A DNA stretch of 14,543 nucleotides, taken from the NCBI GenBank assembly GCA_045603485.1, contig JAZUMF010000075.1, positions 1 through 14,543 of the forward strand, in the 5' to 3' direction. A program made the position numbers and the translations under genes. This DNA is from RGIG5952 sp045603485 (lineage in GTDB: Bacteria > Verrucomicrobiota > Kiritimatiellia > RFP12 > JAAYLN01). This document shows, in pieces, positions 6,940 through 14,070 of the stretch (within the stretch, counting starts at the first letter, position 1; every line of letters begins with the position of its first letter). The notes below the pieces were generated by a model. That model was not told the origin of the DNA. It saw only the letters and a list, made by a program, of their open reading frames with translations, and made no database searches.

Positions 6940-7985
6940 TGATTACTGTTAGCGACTTGGCTGAGAAAATCGGTGGTGTCGTCGAGGGTGACGGTTCTGC
7001 TGTCTTGTCTTCAATGGCCAGCCTGCAGGAGGCTTCGAGCGGGTCTCTTTCATTTCTTTCCAATAAGCGTTATAAGGATCAGGTCGCTTCAACGAAGGCT
7101 TCTGCTGTCATTGTCGGCAATGATTGGGAGGGTGAGTCTTCTGCCGGCGCGTTGATTCGCACTTCTAATCCCGACAAGGCTTTTTCTAAGGCATCTGCCT
7201 TTTTGGCTCCTCCTCCGCCTTCTCGCGAGCCCGGGATTCACCCTATGTCGGTGATTTCTCCTGAGGCTAAGATAGGTGCGGGTGTCCATATCGGTCCTTT
7301 TACCGTTATAGAAAAGGGTGCCGAGATTGGCGATGGCAGCATTATCGAGGCTCAATGCTTTATTGGCGAGGATGTCAAGATTGGTCCCGGTGCCCACCTT
7401 TATCCCGGCGTGAAGATTCGTGAGCGCGCTAGAATCGGTGCAAAGTTTATTGCGCATTGCGGTGTCGTTATTGGCGGCGATGGCTTTGGCTACTCTATTG
7501 ATATGCTTCCTAACGGAATTCCTTTGATTGAGAAGATTCCTCAGGTCGGTATTGTTTCAATCGGCAACGATGTTGAGATAGGCTGCAATACTACGATTGA
7601 CCGTGCCCGTTTCGGTGAAACCAGTATCGGCGATTGCACGAAGATTGATAACCTTGTGCAGATTGGACATAATGTGCGTATCGGCTGCTTCTCGGGTGTG
7701 ATTGCTCAAGCAGGTATTGCAGGAAGCACTACGGTCGGGAATGGCGTCCGTATCTGGGCGCAGGCCGGTTTGTCGGGGCATCTCCATATAGGAGATGGCG
7801 CTCAGGTCGGTCCGCAATGCGGTGTGTCGCGAGATGTCGCTCCGGGCTCGTATGTTATCGGTACGCCGGAGCAGAGTATGCGCGATATGGTGGCGGTGCA
7901 GTCTGCGCCTAAGCAAATAGCAAAGCTCAAGCAGCAAATTAAAGAGCTTGAGGCTAAACTTGATAAGCTTATTGGAGATAAGTAA
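6939..7985 (+). CDS. lpxD: UDP-3-O-acylglucosamine N-acyltransferase
   Basis: LpxD transfers a 3-hydroxyacyl chain from acyl-ACP to the 2-amino group of UDP-3-O-acyl-glucosamine, the third step of lipid A synthesis. The 348-residue product has the N-terminal uridine-binding domain (residues 1-100, with the typical SLSFLSNKRY segment). A left-handed beta-helix of hexapeptide repeats follows (about residues 104-300: IGAGVHIG, IGDGSII, VEIGCN, VRIG), and then a C-terminal helix. The likely catalytic base is His244 in QIGHNVRIG, equivalent to E. coli His239. The start overlaps the skp stop and has GGCGGAGG (6921-6928) upstream. galE begins directly after the stop. Its presence shows a lipid A-making, outer-membrane-bearing organism. 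Confidence 0.95.
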   Translation: MITVSDLAEKIGGVVEGDGSAVLSSMASLQEASSGSLSFLSNKRYKDQVASTKASAVIVGNDWEGESSAGALIRTSNPDKAFSKASAFLAPPPPSREPGIHPMSVISPEAKIGAGVHIGPFTVIEKGAEIGDGSIIEAQCFIGEDVKIGPGAHLYPGVKIRERARIGAKFIAHCGVVIGGDGFGYSIDMLPNGIPLIEKIPQVGIVSIGNDVEIGCNTTIDRARFGETSIGDCTKIDNLVQIGHNVRIGCFSGVIAQAGIAGSTTVGNGVRIWAQAGLSGHLHIGDGAQVGPQCGVSRDVAPGSYVIGTPEQSMRDMVAVQSAPKQIAKLKQQIKELEAKLDKLIGDK

Positions 7986-8963
7986 ATGAAGGTCCTTGTT
8001 ACCGGCGGAAGCGGATATATTGGCAGCGTGGCTATTCGGCGTTTGCTTAAAGCGGGTCATGATGTCGCTATTTTTGATAATCTTGAGCGTGGGCATAAGG
8101 AGTCCATTCCTCAGGGTGTGCCGCTTCATGTCGGAGACCTTCGCAATCCATCTGAGATATCGGCGGCAATGAAGGCTGAGAGGCCTGACGCTGTTATGCA
8201 CTTTGCCGCTTATGCGCTTGTCGGTGAATCGATGAAGCAGCCTGAGCTTTATTTCTCGAATAATGTTCAGGGCGGTATGAATCTTTTGGAGGCGATGCGC
8301 GAGTGCGATGTCGGGCGTATCGTCTTTTCTTCCAGCTGCGCTACATACGGTGAGCCAGGTACCGATTTGATTTCTGAGGATACTCTTCAGCGCCCGACTA
8401 ATCCTTACGGTGAGTCAAAGCTTATCTTTGAGAAGATGCTTCGCTGGTATAGCGATATCCACGGCTTTAAGACGATAGCGTTGCGCTATTTTAACGCTTG
8501 CGGAGCCGAGGGTGAGCTTGGCGAGGATCATCGCGTTCCTTTTGAGACTCATTTGATTCCGTTGGTGCTGCGTGTCGCGCTCGGTCAAGCCGAAAAGGCA
8601 AAGATTTTCGGCGATGATTACGCAACTCCCGACGGAACATGCATTCGCGATTATGTGCATGTGAGCGATCTTGCCGATGCCCATCTTCGCGCTTTGGAGT
8701 CTGGTGCTACAGGAGCACTTAATCTTGGTACCGGCTGCGGATTTTCCGTCAGGGAGGTTGTGGAGAGTGCGCGTCGTGTGACCGGCCATCCTATTCCTGC
8801 CGAAATTACACCGAGGCGCGGCGGAGACCCGGACAAGCTTGTCGCCAAGGTCGGGCGCGCAAAGGAAGTGCTCGGTTGGGAAGCCGCTTACACGAATATC
8901 GATGCAATTGTTGAAAGCGCGTGGAAGTGGCATGTGGACCACCCCAACGGCTATCAGAAGTAG
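7986..8963 (+). CDS. galE: UDP-glucose 4-epimerase
   Basis: This extended-SDR enzyme interconverts UDP-glucose and UDP-galactose, and in many members UDP-GlcNAc and UDP-GalNAc. The 325-residue product has the NAD-binding GGSGYIGS motif at residues 7-14, the FSSSCATYG segment with the catalytic serine region (115-117), and the Y-x-x-x-K pair Tyr141/Lys145 in PYGESK. The RDYVHVSDLADAH segment and a C-terminal substrate domain complete the family pattern; the length is near the usual 330-340. The ATG follows the lpxD stop with no gap. The setting next to lpxD and the nag genes suggests it supplies galactose or GalNAc donors for envelope glycans. That is inference, and the acetylated-sugar preference cannot be read from sequence here. 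Confidence 0.92.
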   Translation: MKVLVTGGSGYIGSVAIRRLLKAGHDVAIFDNLERGHKESIPQGVPLHVGDLRNPSEISAAMKAERPDAVMHFAAYALVGESMKQPELYFSNNVQGGMNLLEAMRECDVGRIVFSSSCATYGEPGTDLISEDTLQRPTNPYGESKLIFEKMLRWYSDIHGFKTIALRYFNACGAEGELGEDHRVPFETHLIPLVLRVALGQAEKAKIFGDDYATPDGTCIRDYVHVSDLADAHLRALESGATGALNLGTGCGFSVREVVESARRVTGHPIPAEITPRRGGDPDKLVAKVGRAKEVLGWEAAYTNIDAIVESAWKWHVDHPNGYQK

Positions 8964-8982
8964 TTAAGGCGATTTTTATAAA

Positions 8983-9864
8983 ATGCCCGAGTTTCTACAT
9001 GTTATAGAGCATGGTTTTTTTGATACTTTGAAGATGTGCCCATTTTTATTCGCGGCGCATTTTCTTGTCGAATGGCTTGCTCATAAGGCCAATGGCGCAT
9101 TTAAGATTGGGCTTAAAAGATTTGGCGTGTTGGGGCCCTTGGGCGGTGCTCTTCTGGGGCTTTTTCCGCAGTGCGGTTTCTCTATTGTGGCGGCAAAGTT
9201 TTATGCTGACCGTGTGATAACGCCAGGCACGCTTATCGCGGTTTTTATATCAACCTCTGATGAGGCGCTTCCAATTCTGATTTCATCGGATGGGGTCGGC
9301 GGTGTTATTATTCCGGTCATTGCCGCTAAATTTGTCATCGCTCTTTTGGCCGGCTTTATCATTGACATTTGCTTTAAGCGTCTTTGGAAACCTATATGGG
9401 AACGCGATTCCGAGCTCCAGCATAATCATGAGGAGCACGACGACCGCCATGAGGATGGGGAATCCTGTACCCATTTACATTGTCATGGTAATATTTGGAT
9501 TATCGCGCTTTCACATACCTTGAAGGTTTCTTTGCTTATATTTGCTGTAACGGTATTGCTTTCTTTGGGGCTTGATGCCTTAGGCAAAGAACGGATGTCG
9601 GCCTTTTTGATGCAGGGCAGTCTAATGCAGCCAATTGCCGCGGCGCTTTTCGGGATGATTCCCAGTTGCGCTTCGTCGGCCTTTTTAACGCAGCTTTATA
9701 TAAAGAATTCAATAGCTTTTGGGTCGCTTATAGCGGGGCTTTCGACCGGAGCCGGCATAGGTCTGCTGGTTTTGTTTCAGACTTGCCGCAGTAAGCTGGA
9801 AGTCTTCGCTTTGCTTGCCATGCTCTTTATCTGCGGAGCTTTGGCGGGCATCGTTATCGGATGA
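8983..9864 (+). CDS. ArsP_2-type putative heavy-metal exporter with His-rich loop
   Basis: A polytopic inner-membrane protein of 293 residues resembling the 'putative 10TM heavy-metal exporter' family (ArsP_2). Two similar halves are visible. Residues 54-100 hold G-L-F-P-Q-C-G-F-S followed by T-P-G-T-L-I-A-V-F-I-S-T-S-D-E; residues 218-265 hold G-M-I-P-S-C-A-S-S followed by F-G-S-L-I-A-G-L-S-T. The paired P-x-C motifs (Cys64, Cys229) could sit in the transport path. Between the halves, residues 147-168 form a hydrophilic loop with seven His and two Cys plus acidic residues, a likely metal-binding site. The start lies 19 bases after galE with only a weak ribosome site (AAGGCG). Substrate is unknown: related proteins are annotated for manganese, copper/zinc or arsenic. 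No regulator adjoins it. Confidence 0.78.
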   Translation: MPEFLHVIEHGFFDTLKMCPFLFAAHFLVEWLAHKANGAFKIGLKRFGVLGPLGGALLGLFPQCGFSIVAAKFYADRVITPGTLIAVFISTSDEALPILISSDGVGGVIIPVIAAKFVIALLAGFIIDICFKRLWKPIWERDSELQHNHEEHDDRHEDGESCTHLHCHGNIWIIALSHTLKVSLLIFAVTVLLSLGLDALGKERMSAFLMQGSLMQPIAAALFGMIPSCASSAFLTQLYIKNSIAFGSLIAGLSTGAGIGLLVLFQTCRSKLEVFALLAMLFICGALAGIVIG

Positions 9865-9885
9865 CCGTAGAGGCGAGGTGACGAT

Positions 9886-11610
9886 ATGCTAGGTCATAAG
9901 GCTCGTCAACTTATCTTAACAGCATTCTTTTGCTTTCTCTTTTTCAGCAACGACGCCTTTGCCCAGATCTTTCGCAGAGTCAATGGAAGAGTTGTCTCGT
10001 TAGACCCTATCGAGGAGGCTACCGTATATGCAGCCCGTTCGATTTCGCTTGTCTATGAGACGCTGCTTGAGTATGACTATTCTGCCAGACCCTATAGATT
10101 GAAGCCTGCATTGGCTCTTTCTATGCCAAAGGTTGATGACTCGGGCTTGGTCTATGAATTTGTAATCAATACAAATATCTTTTTTACCCCCAACCGTTGC
10201 TTCGGGATAAACGGTGATGGCTCGCCTAAAACGCGGCATATCGTGGCAAGTGATTTTGTCTATTCGCTGAAACGCTTGGCGGATGCGAAATTACCTTCAT
10301 CGGGATATTGGATTTTGCGTGGCAGGGTCAAGGGAATTGAGGACTTCCATAATGCTTCAAAGACAAACAGCGTCACCGATTATGACTGTTTTGTCGATGG
10401 TCTTGCTGCACCGTCTGACGACCGATTGGTTATTACGCTTTCAGAGCCATCGCCGGTTTTTGAGTGGTTGTTGGCTTTGCCGTATGCATCGGTCGTGCCG
10501 CATGAGGCTGTTGAATTTTACGGAAGCTCTTTTCGCGAAAATCCTGTTGGAACGGGAGCCTATAAGCTGGCAGACTGGCGTCGCAATTATGCGCTCAGGT
10601 TTTCACGAAATCGCGATTGGCATGGGTGGGATGCGAGCCGATTAGCGTTGGATGCTAAGCAGGGGCTATATCCCTTTGAAGAGATTTTTTATCCTGAAAT
10701 TGAAGATCCTTCAACCCAATGGCTGGCTTTTTTATCGGGAGACTTAGATCTTCAGGGTGAGGTTTCAAGGGATAATTGGGATGAGGTTGTAATGGCGGAT
10801 GGGACATTAAGCCCGTCATTATCCGCCAAGGGCTTCAAGATGGTTACAATGCCTACGCTGGAGGTTTCGTATATAGGCATCAATATGGAAGACCCTCTTC
10901 TTGGAAAGAATAAACCTCTTCGTCAGGCTCTTAACGCGGCATTTGACGCCGCCAGATGGAGCGAGTTCTATCGCGGCCGCATTGTTCCTGCCTCAGGTGC
11001 CGTGCCGCCAGGTGTCGCCGGAGCCGATATTTCTCCGTTGCCGTTTGAGAGAAGTGCCGAGAGTGCCCGTCGTCTTCTCGCGGAGGCGGGCTATCCCAAC
11101 GGAATAGACCCAGCAACGGGACGCAGGCTCAGGCTTGTTCTTGATATCGGAAAAACATCGCAGGATATGCGCGAATCAACGGAGCTGCTGATAGCATTTT
11201 TCGACAGATGCGGTATTGAGCTTGTCGCCGAGTATCACAGTTGGCCGTCATTTTTAGAGAAAATATCTAAGCGAAACACGCAGTTATTCCGTATCGCGTG
11301 GGTAGGGGATTATCCCGATGCCGAAAACTTCCTGCAACTTTTCTACGGTCCAAATGCGTCTCCTGGGCCAAATCGCTGCAACTACAGCAACCCAGAATTT
11401 GATAAGCTTTTTCAGGAGGCAATGGAGGCAAATCACAGCCGTCGACTTGAGTTATATGCAAAAATGCAAGAGATTATCAAGGACGAATGCCCATGGATTT
11501 TCTTGGGATATTCAACTGCGCTATCGCTTGTCGCTCCTACTGTCGACAGGTACATACCTCATGATTTTCCCTACGGTATGGAGAAGCATTTCAGATGCAG
11601 AGTGCCGTAA
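9886..11610 (+). CDS. peptide/solute-binding protein of an ABC transporter (SBP_bac_5)
   Basis: This 574-residue periplasmic binding protein belongs to the OppA/DppA class. A Sec signal (hydrophobic residues 9-20, cleavage after AFA at 26) leads into the ligand-binding fold. Family landmarks include the early VYETLLEYD segment, the A-S-D-F-V-Y-S-L-K-R stretch near residue 125, NPVGTGAYKL near residue 220, and late in the protein R-I-A-W-V-G-D-Y-P-D-A-E-N-F followed by YSNPEFDKL. There is no lipobox cysteine, so it is probably soluble. The ATG has GAGGTG (9875-9880) at good spacing and lies 21 bases after the exporter gene. No permease or ATPase gene adjoins it, so it must share components encoded elsewhere. 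The ligand is not predictable; an oligopeptide or muropeptide is plausible given the envelope neighbours. Confidence 0.88.
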   Translation: MLGHKARQLILTAFFCFLFFSNDAFAQIFRRVNGRVVSLDPIEEATVYAARSISLVYETLLEYDYSARPYRLKPALALSMPKVDDSGLVYEFVINTNIFFTPNRCFGINGDGSPKTRHIVASDFVYSLKRLADAKLPSSGYWILRGRVKGIEDFHNASKTNSVTDYDCFVDGLAAPSDDRLVITLSEPSPVFEWLLALPYASVVPHEAVEFYGSSFRENPVGTGAYKLADWRRNYALRFSRNRDWHGWDASRLALDAKQGLYPFEEIFYPEIEDPSTQWLAFLSGDLDLQGEVSRDNWDEVVMADGTLSPSLSAKGFKMVTMPTLEVSYIGINMEDPLLGKNKPLRQALNAAFDAARWSEFYRGRIVPASGAVPPGVAGADISPLPFERSAESARRLLAEAGYPNGIDPATGRRLRLVLDIGKTSQDMRESTELLIAFFDRCGIELVAEYHSWPSFLEKISKRNTQLFRIAWVGDYPDAENFLQLFYGPNASPGPNRCNYSNPEFDKLFQEAMEANHSRRLELYAKMQEIIKDECPWIFLGYSTALSLVAPTVDRYIPHDFPYGMEKHFRCRVP

Positions 11611-11647
11611 TTTTCGCAAATCCCGCTAACGAGCGTGGAGGATGTCA

Positions 11648-13411
11648 ATGAATAAAATCACATTTAATCCTAAGTTGAATCTTTTCATTTCCGACAAGAT
11701 TCCTTCAGACTTTCCGAATGGCTTAAATTCTTTCATTTCAGAGCTGACATTAAGCGACGGCACTCTTCTCAAGGCTGCCGAGGTTGATTTTTCAAGCCGG
11801 AGAATCGATATCTGCAAAATTACGGGTAAGGCTTTTCCCGTTGGCAGCCGCGCCCTTTTGATGGGCACTGTAGAGAGTGAGGAAGATTGCGAGGTCTTCC
11901 TTGGCGCCGGCGCCGACTGGTGGTGGAGCGGATGGGTTAACGGAAAAAAAGTTATTGATCGAAGCAAGAGCGCAGATGTAGGCGGCAATTATTATGCGAC
12001 CACATCAAAGGTTGACTGGATTATTCCGGTTTCGCTCCGCAAGGGCTCTAATCTGCTGGCGTTTGTGGTTGATTCCGGCAACCATTTTATAATGGGCTGC
12101 GATGTCTTTGAGAAAGAGCGGTTTCCAGATTATTTCAATCCGATGCCGATTACCAATGAGTCGCTCTCAGGATATCGTTTAATCGGCAATACGACAAGAG
12201 ACCCCGTGTCATATAAGGTCGGAGAGGATATTGAGTTTGTTTTTGAGCTCTCGGACAGGCGGTCTTTAAGGGATGAAGGCATTTATCTGAAATGGATTGC
12301 GATAGGTGATGACGGCGAATACAAGACGGGTCTTTCAAGGATTTCGGAGACAAGGCCGCTCTCTGTCGTGACAAGGTTGTCTCGACCAGGATTTGTCAGA
12401 GTTATGGCGTTGCTTTGCAATTCAAGAGGCGAAACCGCAGGCCCCGACCAGCTTTTACTGGAAAAGGGTTGGAGATTTGAGGGCGGCGCAGGCGCTGATG
12501 TTGATAAGCTCAAGCCTGCAGTTGAAGAGCCTGCGGATTTTGTAGAGTATTGGACGAAGCAGCGGAATAATCTGGCTGAAGTTCCCGTAAAAGCAGATGT
12601 CAGCCCTTACCTCGGTAAGGTATTCCCCGACGGAACCAAAATTCTGCCCGAAGTTGATATGTTTTTAGTCAGTGTCGATTGTTTAGGCCCCAGGCCGGTT
12701 ACAGGCTTTTTATCTGTACCAAAGGCAGAGGGGGTATATCCTGCCAAGGTGGCCTTTTGCGGCTATGGCGGCTTGGATTTGCCGCATGTGGCCCATACAT
12801 GCCAAAGCAAGGATGAAATTGTTTTCCATGTGAACGCGCACGGTTATGAGCTCCATAGAGGGCGTAATTATTATAAGGATTTCGCCGCAAGTATTACGAA
12901 AAAGCATACGAATTACGCCTTTTCCGAGGAGGAGAATTCCAACCCCGATACGGCATATTTCAAGGGAATGGTTTTGAGAGTTTTGCGTTCGATTGATTTC
13001 GTAAAGACCCTGCCTAAATGGAATAGAAAATCGATTATCGCATTTGGCGGCAGTCAAGGTGGTCTTCAGGCAATTTGGGCTGCCGGTCTTCATCCCGATG
13101 TGACAAGGTGTGAATCTTCAGTAACATGGTGCTGCAATATCGCAGGTTATTCCGTCGATGACCGCATACCGGGCTGGGGGCCTGCCTATGTGCCGGGATT
13201 GAATTATTTCGATCCAGTCTTTCATGCGGCGCATATACCCGAAAAATGCTTTGTCTGTATACCCCGTGCGGGCTTAGGTGATTATGTATGCCCGCCATCG
13301 GGAGTGACGGCAATGTTTAATCAGCTTAAATGCCCGAAGAGCATCGCATATTTCCAAAATTCGACGCATAGTTTCGTCCCTTCCGAGGCTTCGATTTTCA
13401 GGCACCGGTAA
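11648..13411 (+). CDS. acetyl xylan esterase-like protein (CE7/AXE1) with long N-terminal domain
   Basis: The C-terminal ~300 of 587 residues form an alpha/beta-hydrolase of the AXE1/CE7 type: nucleophile Ser469 in GGSQGG, Asp545 in GLGDYVCPPS and His574 in STHSF. The 29-residue Asp-to-His spacing is the same as I recall for Bacillus cephalosporin-C deacetylase. CE7 enzymes deacetylate small acetylated sugars such as xylooligosaccharides; those are about 320 residues long, so this protein has roughly 280 extra. Residues 1-150 include an F-L-G-A-G-A-D-W-W-W-S-G-W-V-N-G-K segment resembling a carbohydrate-binding beta-sandwich, and 165-275 look like a second beta-rich domain. No signal peptide is seen. 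I start at ATG 11648, five bases after GGAGGA (11637-11642); ATG 11642 overlaps that site. It lies 37 bases after the binding-protein gene. Confidence 0.8.
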   Translation: MNKITFNPKLNLFISDKIPSDFPNGLNSFISELTLSDGTLLKAAEVDFSSRRIDICKITGKAFPVGSRALLMGTVESEEDCEVFLGAGADWWWSGWVNGKKVIDRSKSADVGGNYYATTSKVDWIIPVSLRKGSNLLAFVVDSGNHFIMGCDVFEKERFPDYFNPMPITNESLSGYRLIGNTTRDPVSYKVGEDIEFVFELSDRRSLRDEGIYLKWIAIGDDGEYKTGLSRISETRPLSVVTRLSRPGFVRVMALLCNSRGETAGPDQLLLEKGWRFEGGAGADVDKLKPAVEEPADFVEYWTKQRNNLAEVPVKADVSPYLGKVFPDGTKILPEVDMFLVSVDCLGPRPVTGFLSVPKAEGVYPAKVAFCGYGGLDLPHVAHTCQSKDEIVFHVNAHGYELHRGRNYYKDFAASITKKHTNYAFSEEENSNPDTAYFKGMVLRVLRSIDFVKTLPKWNRKSIIAFGGSQGGLQAIWAAGLHPDVTRCESSVTWCCNIAGYSVDDRIPGWGPAYVPGLNYFDPVFHAAHIPEKCFVCIPRAGLGDYVCPPSGVTAMFNQLKCPKSIAYFQNSTHSFVPSEASIFRHR

Positions 13412-13418
13412 TCTTGAA

Positions 13419-13624
13419 TGTTGCCAATGTGAAAATGTTGCCAATAACCAATACCAATTCCCAGTTGGGAAATGGCAACATTGGTACTGGCAATATTGGC
13501 AACACTGGCAACATTTTCCTACATCATTTGTTGAATGTTGCCAACCACCTTCGCCATCCTCCTTCGCACAGCACGCTTCGGAGGACAAGAGGCTACGGCG
13601 GTCAGGATGTGAAAGTGTTGCCAA
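13419..13624 (+). repeat. patch of GTTGCCAA / TTGGCAAC direct and inverted repeats
   Basis: TGTTGCCAA occurs at 13419-13427, 13436-13444, 13536-13544 and 13616-13624. Its complement TGGCAACA occurs at 13473-13480, 13497-13504 and 13506-13513, with a variant TGGCAATA at 13488-13495. AAAATGTTGCCA (13432-13443) pairs perfectly with TGGCAACATTTT (13506-13517), and TTCCCA-GT-TGGGAA forms a small stem near the centre (13459-13472). Between 13556 and 13585, TCCTCC and GGAGGA can pair as well. The block follows the esterase stop by only 8 bases and could act as a bidirectional or weak terminator. I see no gene; an open frame through it (13414-13668) is a Gly-Asn-Ile repeat artefact. Confidence 0.7.
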
Positions 13625-13684
13625 GACCAATGACCAGTTTCAATGAAAATCAGCAGCAAAGGGCGTAAAGAAAAGGAGCGGTCA

Positions 13685-13735
13685 ATGCGAATCGAAACCG
13701 AGGGAATGAAGGGTCAGAGCTTATTGATACAGTAA
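13685..13735 (+). pseudogene. 5' stub of an interrupted gene
   Basis: A near-ideal ribosome site AAGGAG (13673-13678) stands 6 bases before ATG 13685. The frame codes MRIETEGMKGQS and then enters the inverted-repeat element, where it stops at TAA 13733-13735. This looks like the true beginning of a gene cut off by the element. Its product is not recognisable from 12 native codons. It may have been the start of the gene whose tail appears at 13954-14037, although the two frames do not line up exactly. Confidence 0.4.
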
Positions 13736-13737
13736 AA

Positions 13738-13767
13738 TTGATACAGTAGCCGAGTTTTTGGTATAAT
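13738..13767 (+). promoter_or_regulatory. promoter of the transposase fragment, within the left repeat arm
   Basis: TTGATA (13738-13743) in the inner half of the left arm, an 18-base spacer and a perfect TATAAT (13762-13767) form a strong promoter match. The ATG at 13774 follows so closely that the message would be leaderless or nearly so. No ribosome site is seen. Confidence 0.5.
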
Positions 13768-13773
13768 GCCCAC

Positions 13774-13923
13774 ATGAGAAAGAACAGGGTTATCGAGCAG
13801 AACAGGTGCTATCATCTTGTCAGTCGGCTTGCGCATCGGGCGTTCTTCCTTGACGACGAGGAGAAGGATCGCGCAGTCGCGCTGATGCGTCGCGTAGAGG
13901 CAGGAGTACAAGCTAACATGAGT
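13774..13923 (+). pseudogene. REP-associated transposase, N-terminal fragment
   Basis: The first ~44 codons match the start of REP-associated tyrosine transposases of this bacterial group: M-R-K-N-R-V, then the C-Y-H-L-V-S-R motif (residues 12-18), A-H-R-A-F-F-L-D-D-E-E-K and L-M-R-R-V-E. Similarity ends abruptly near 13905, just before the right repeat arm, so the HUH catalytic histidines and the tyrosine are absent. The frame stays open through the arm to 14037 and joins a foreign tail, giving a meaningless 87-residue fusion. The upstream fragment at the left edge of the window is the opposite (C-terminal) end of the same kind of protein. No activity is expected, but the short product could in principle be expressed from its own promoter. 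Confidence 0.65.
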
Positions 13924-13953
13924 TACTGTATCAATAGAGCTGTATCAATAAGC

Positions 13954-14037
13954 CTTTTGCTCCTCATGTTCGGCGCGTTCAAACCGTTAGGCCACGAGGA
14001 CGCGCGGGCGATATATGAAAGCGCGTTTAAGAATTGA
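13954..14037 (+). pseudogene. 3' tail of an unidentified gene
   Basis: After the right arm the frame codes LLLLMFGAFKPLGHEDARAIYESAFKN and stops at TGA 14035-14037. Codons are natural-looking and G/C-ending (ttc, ggc, gcg, cac, gac), unlike the element before it, so this is likely the real end of a gene whose body has been lost. It ends 33 bases before the flavoprotein gene and may once have been co-transcribed with it. I do not recognise the family. Confidence 0.4.
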
Positions 14038-14070
14038 TGCGAAAACACATAAAACATAAGGAGATTTGAA

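Larger units (their letters stand above)
13719..13953 (+). mobile_element. 235-bp inverted-repeat element carrying a transposase N-terminus
   Basis: The arms are 13719-13748 and 13924-13953. The outer 14 bases, GCTTATTGATACAG and its complement, are perfect. Four mismatched bases follow, then another perfect 12 bases, ATTGATACAGTA. Each arm therefore contains two direct copies of TTGATACAG. Inside lie a promoter and the first part of a REP-associated transposase gene. The structure resembles a non-autonomous, MITE- or REPIN-like unit derived from a transposase gene by internal deletion. No obvious target duplication is seen. It appears to sit within an older gene. Confidence 0.6.

Noticed and set aside
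7557..8201. A 214-codon antisense frame across the lpxD-galE junction
   Set aside because: It spans two strongly supported sense genes and shows no recognisable domain.
13414..13668. An 84-codon open frame rich in Gly-Asn-Ile
   Set aside because: The composition is a direct read-out of the GTTGCCAA/TTGGCAAC repeats, and no ribosome site or homology is seen.
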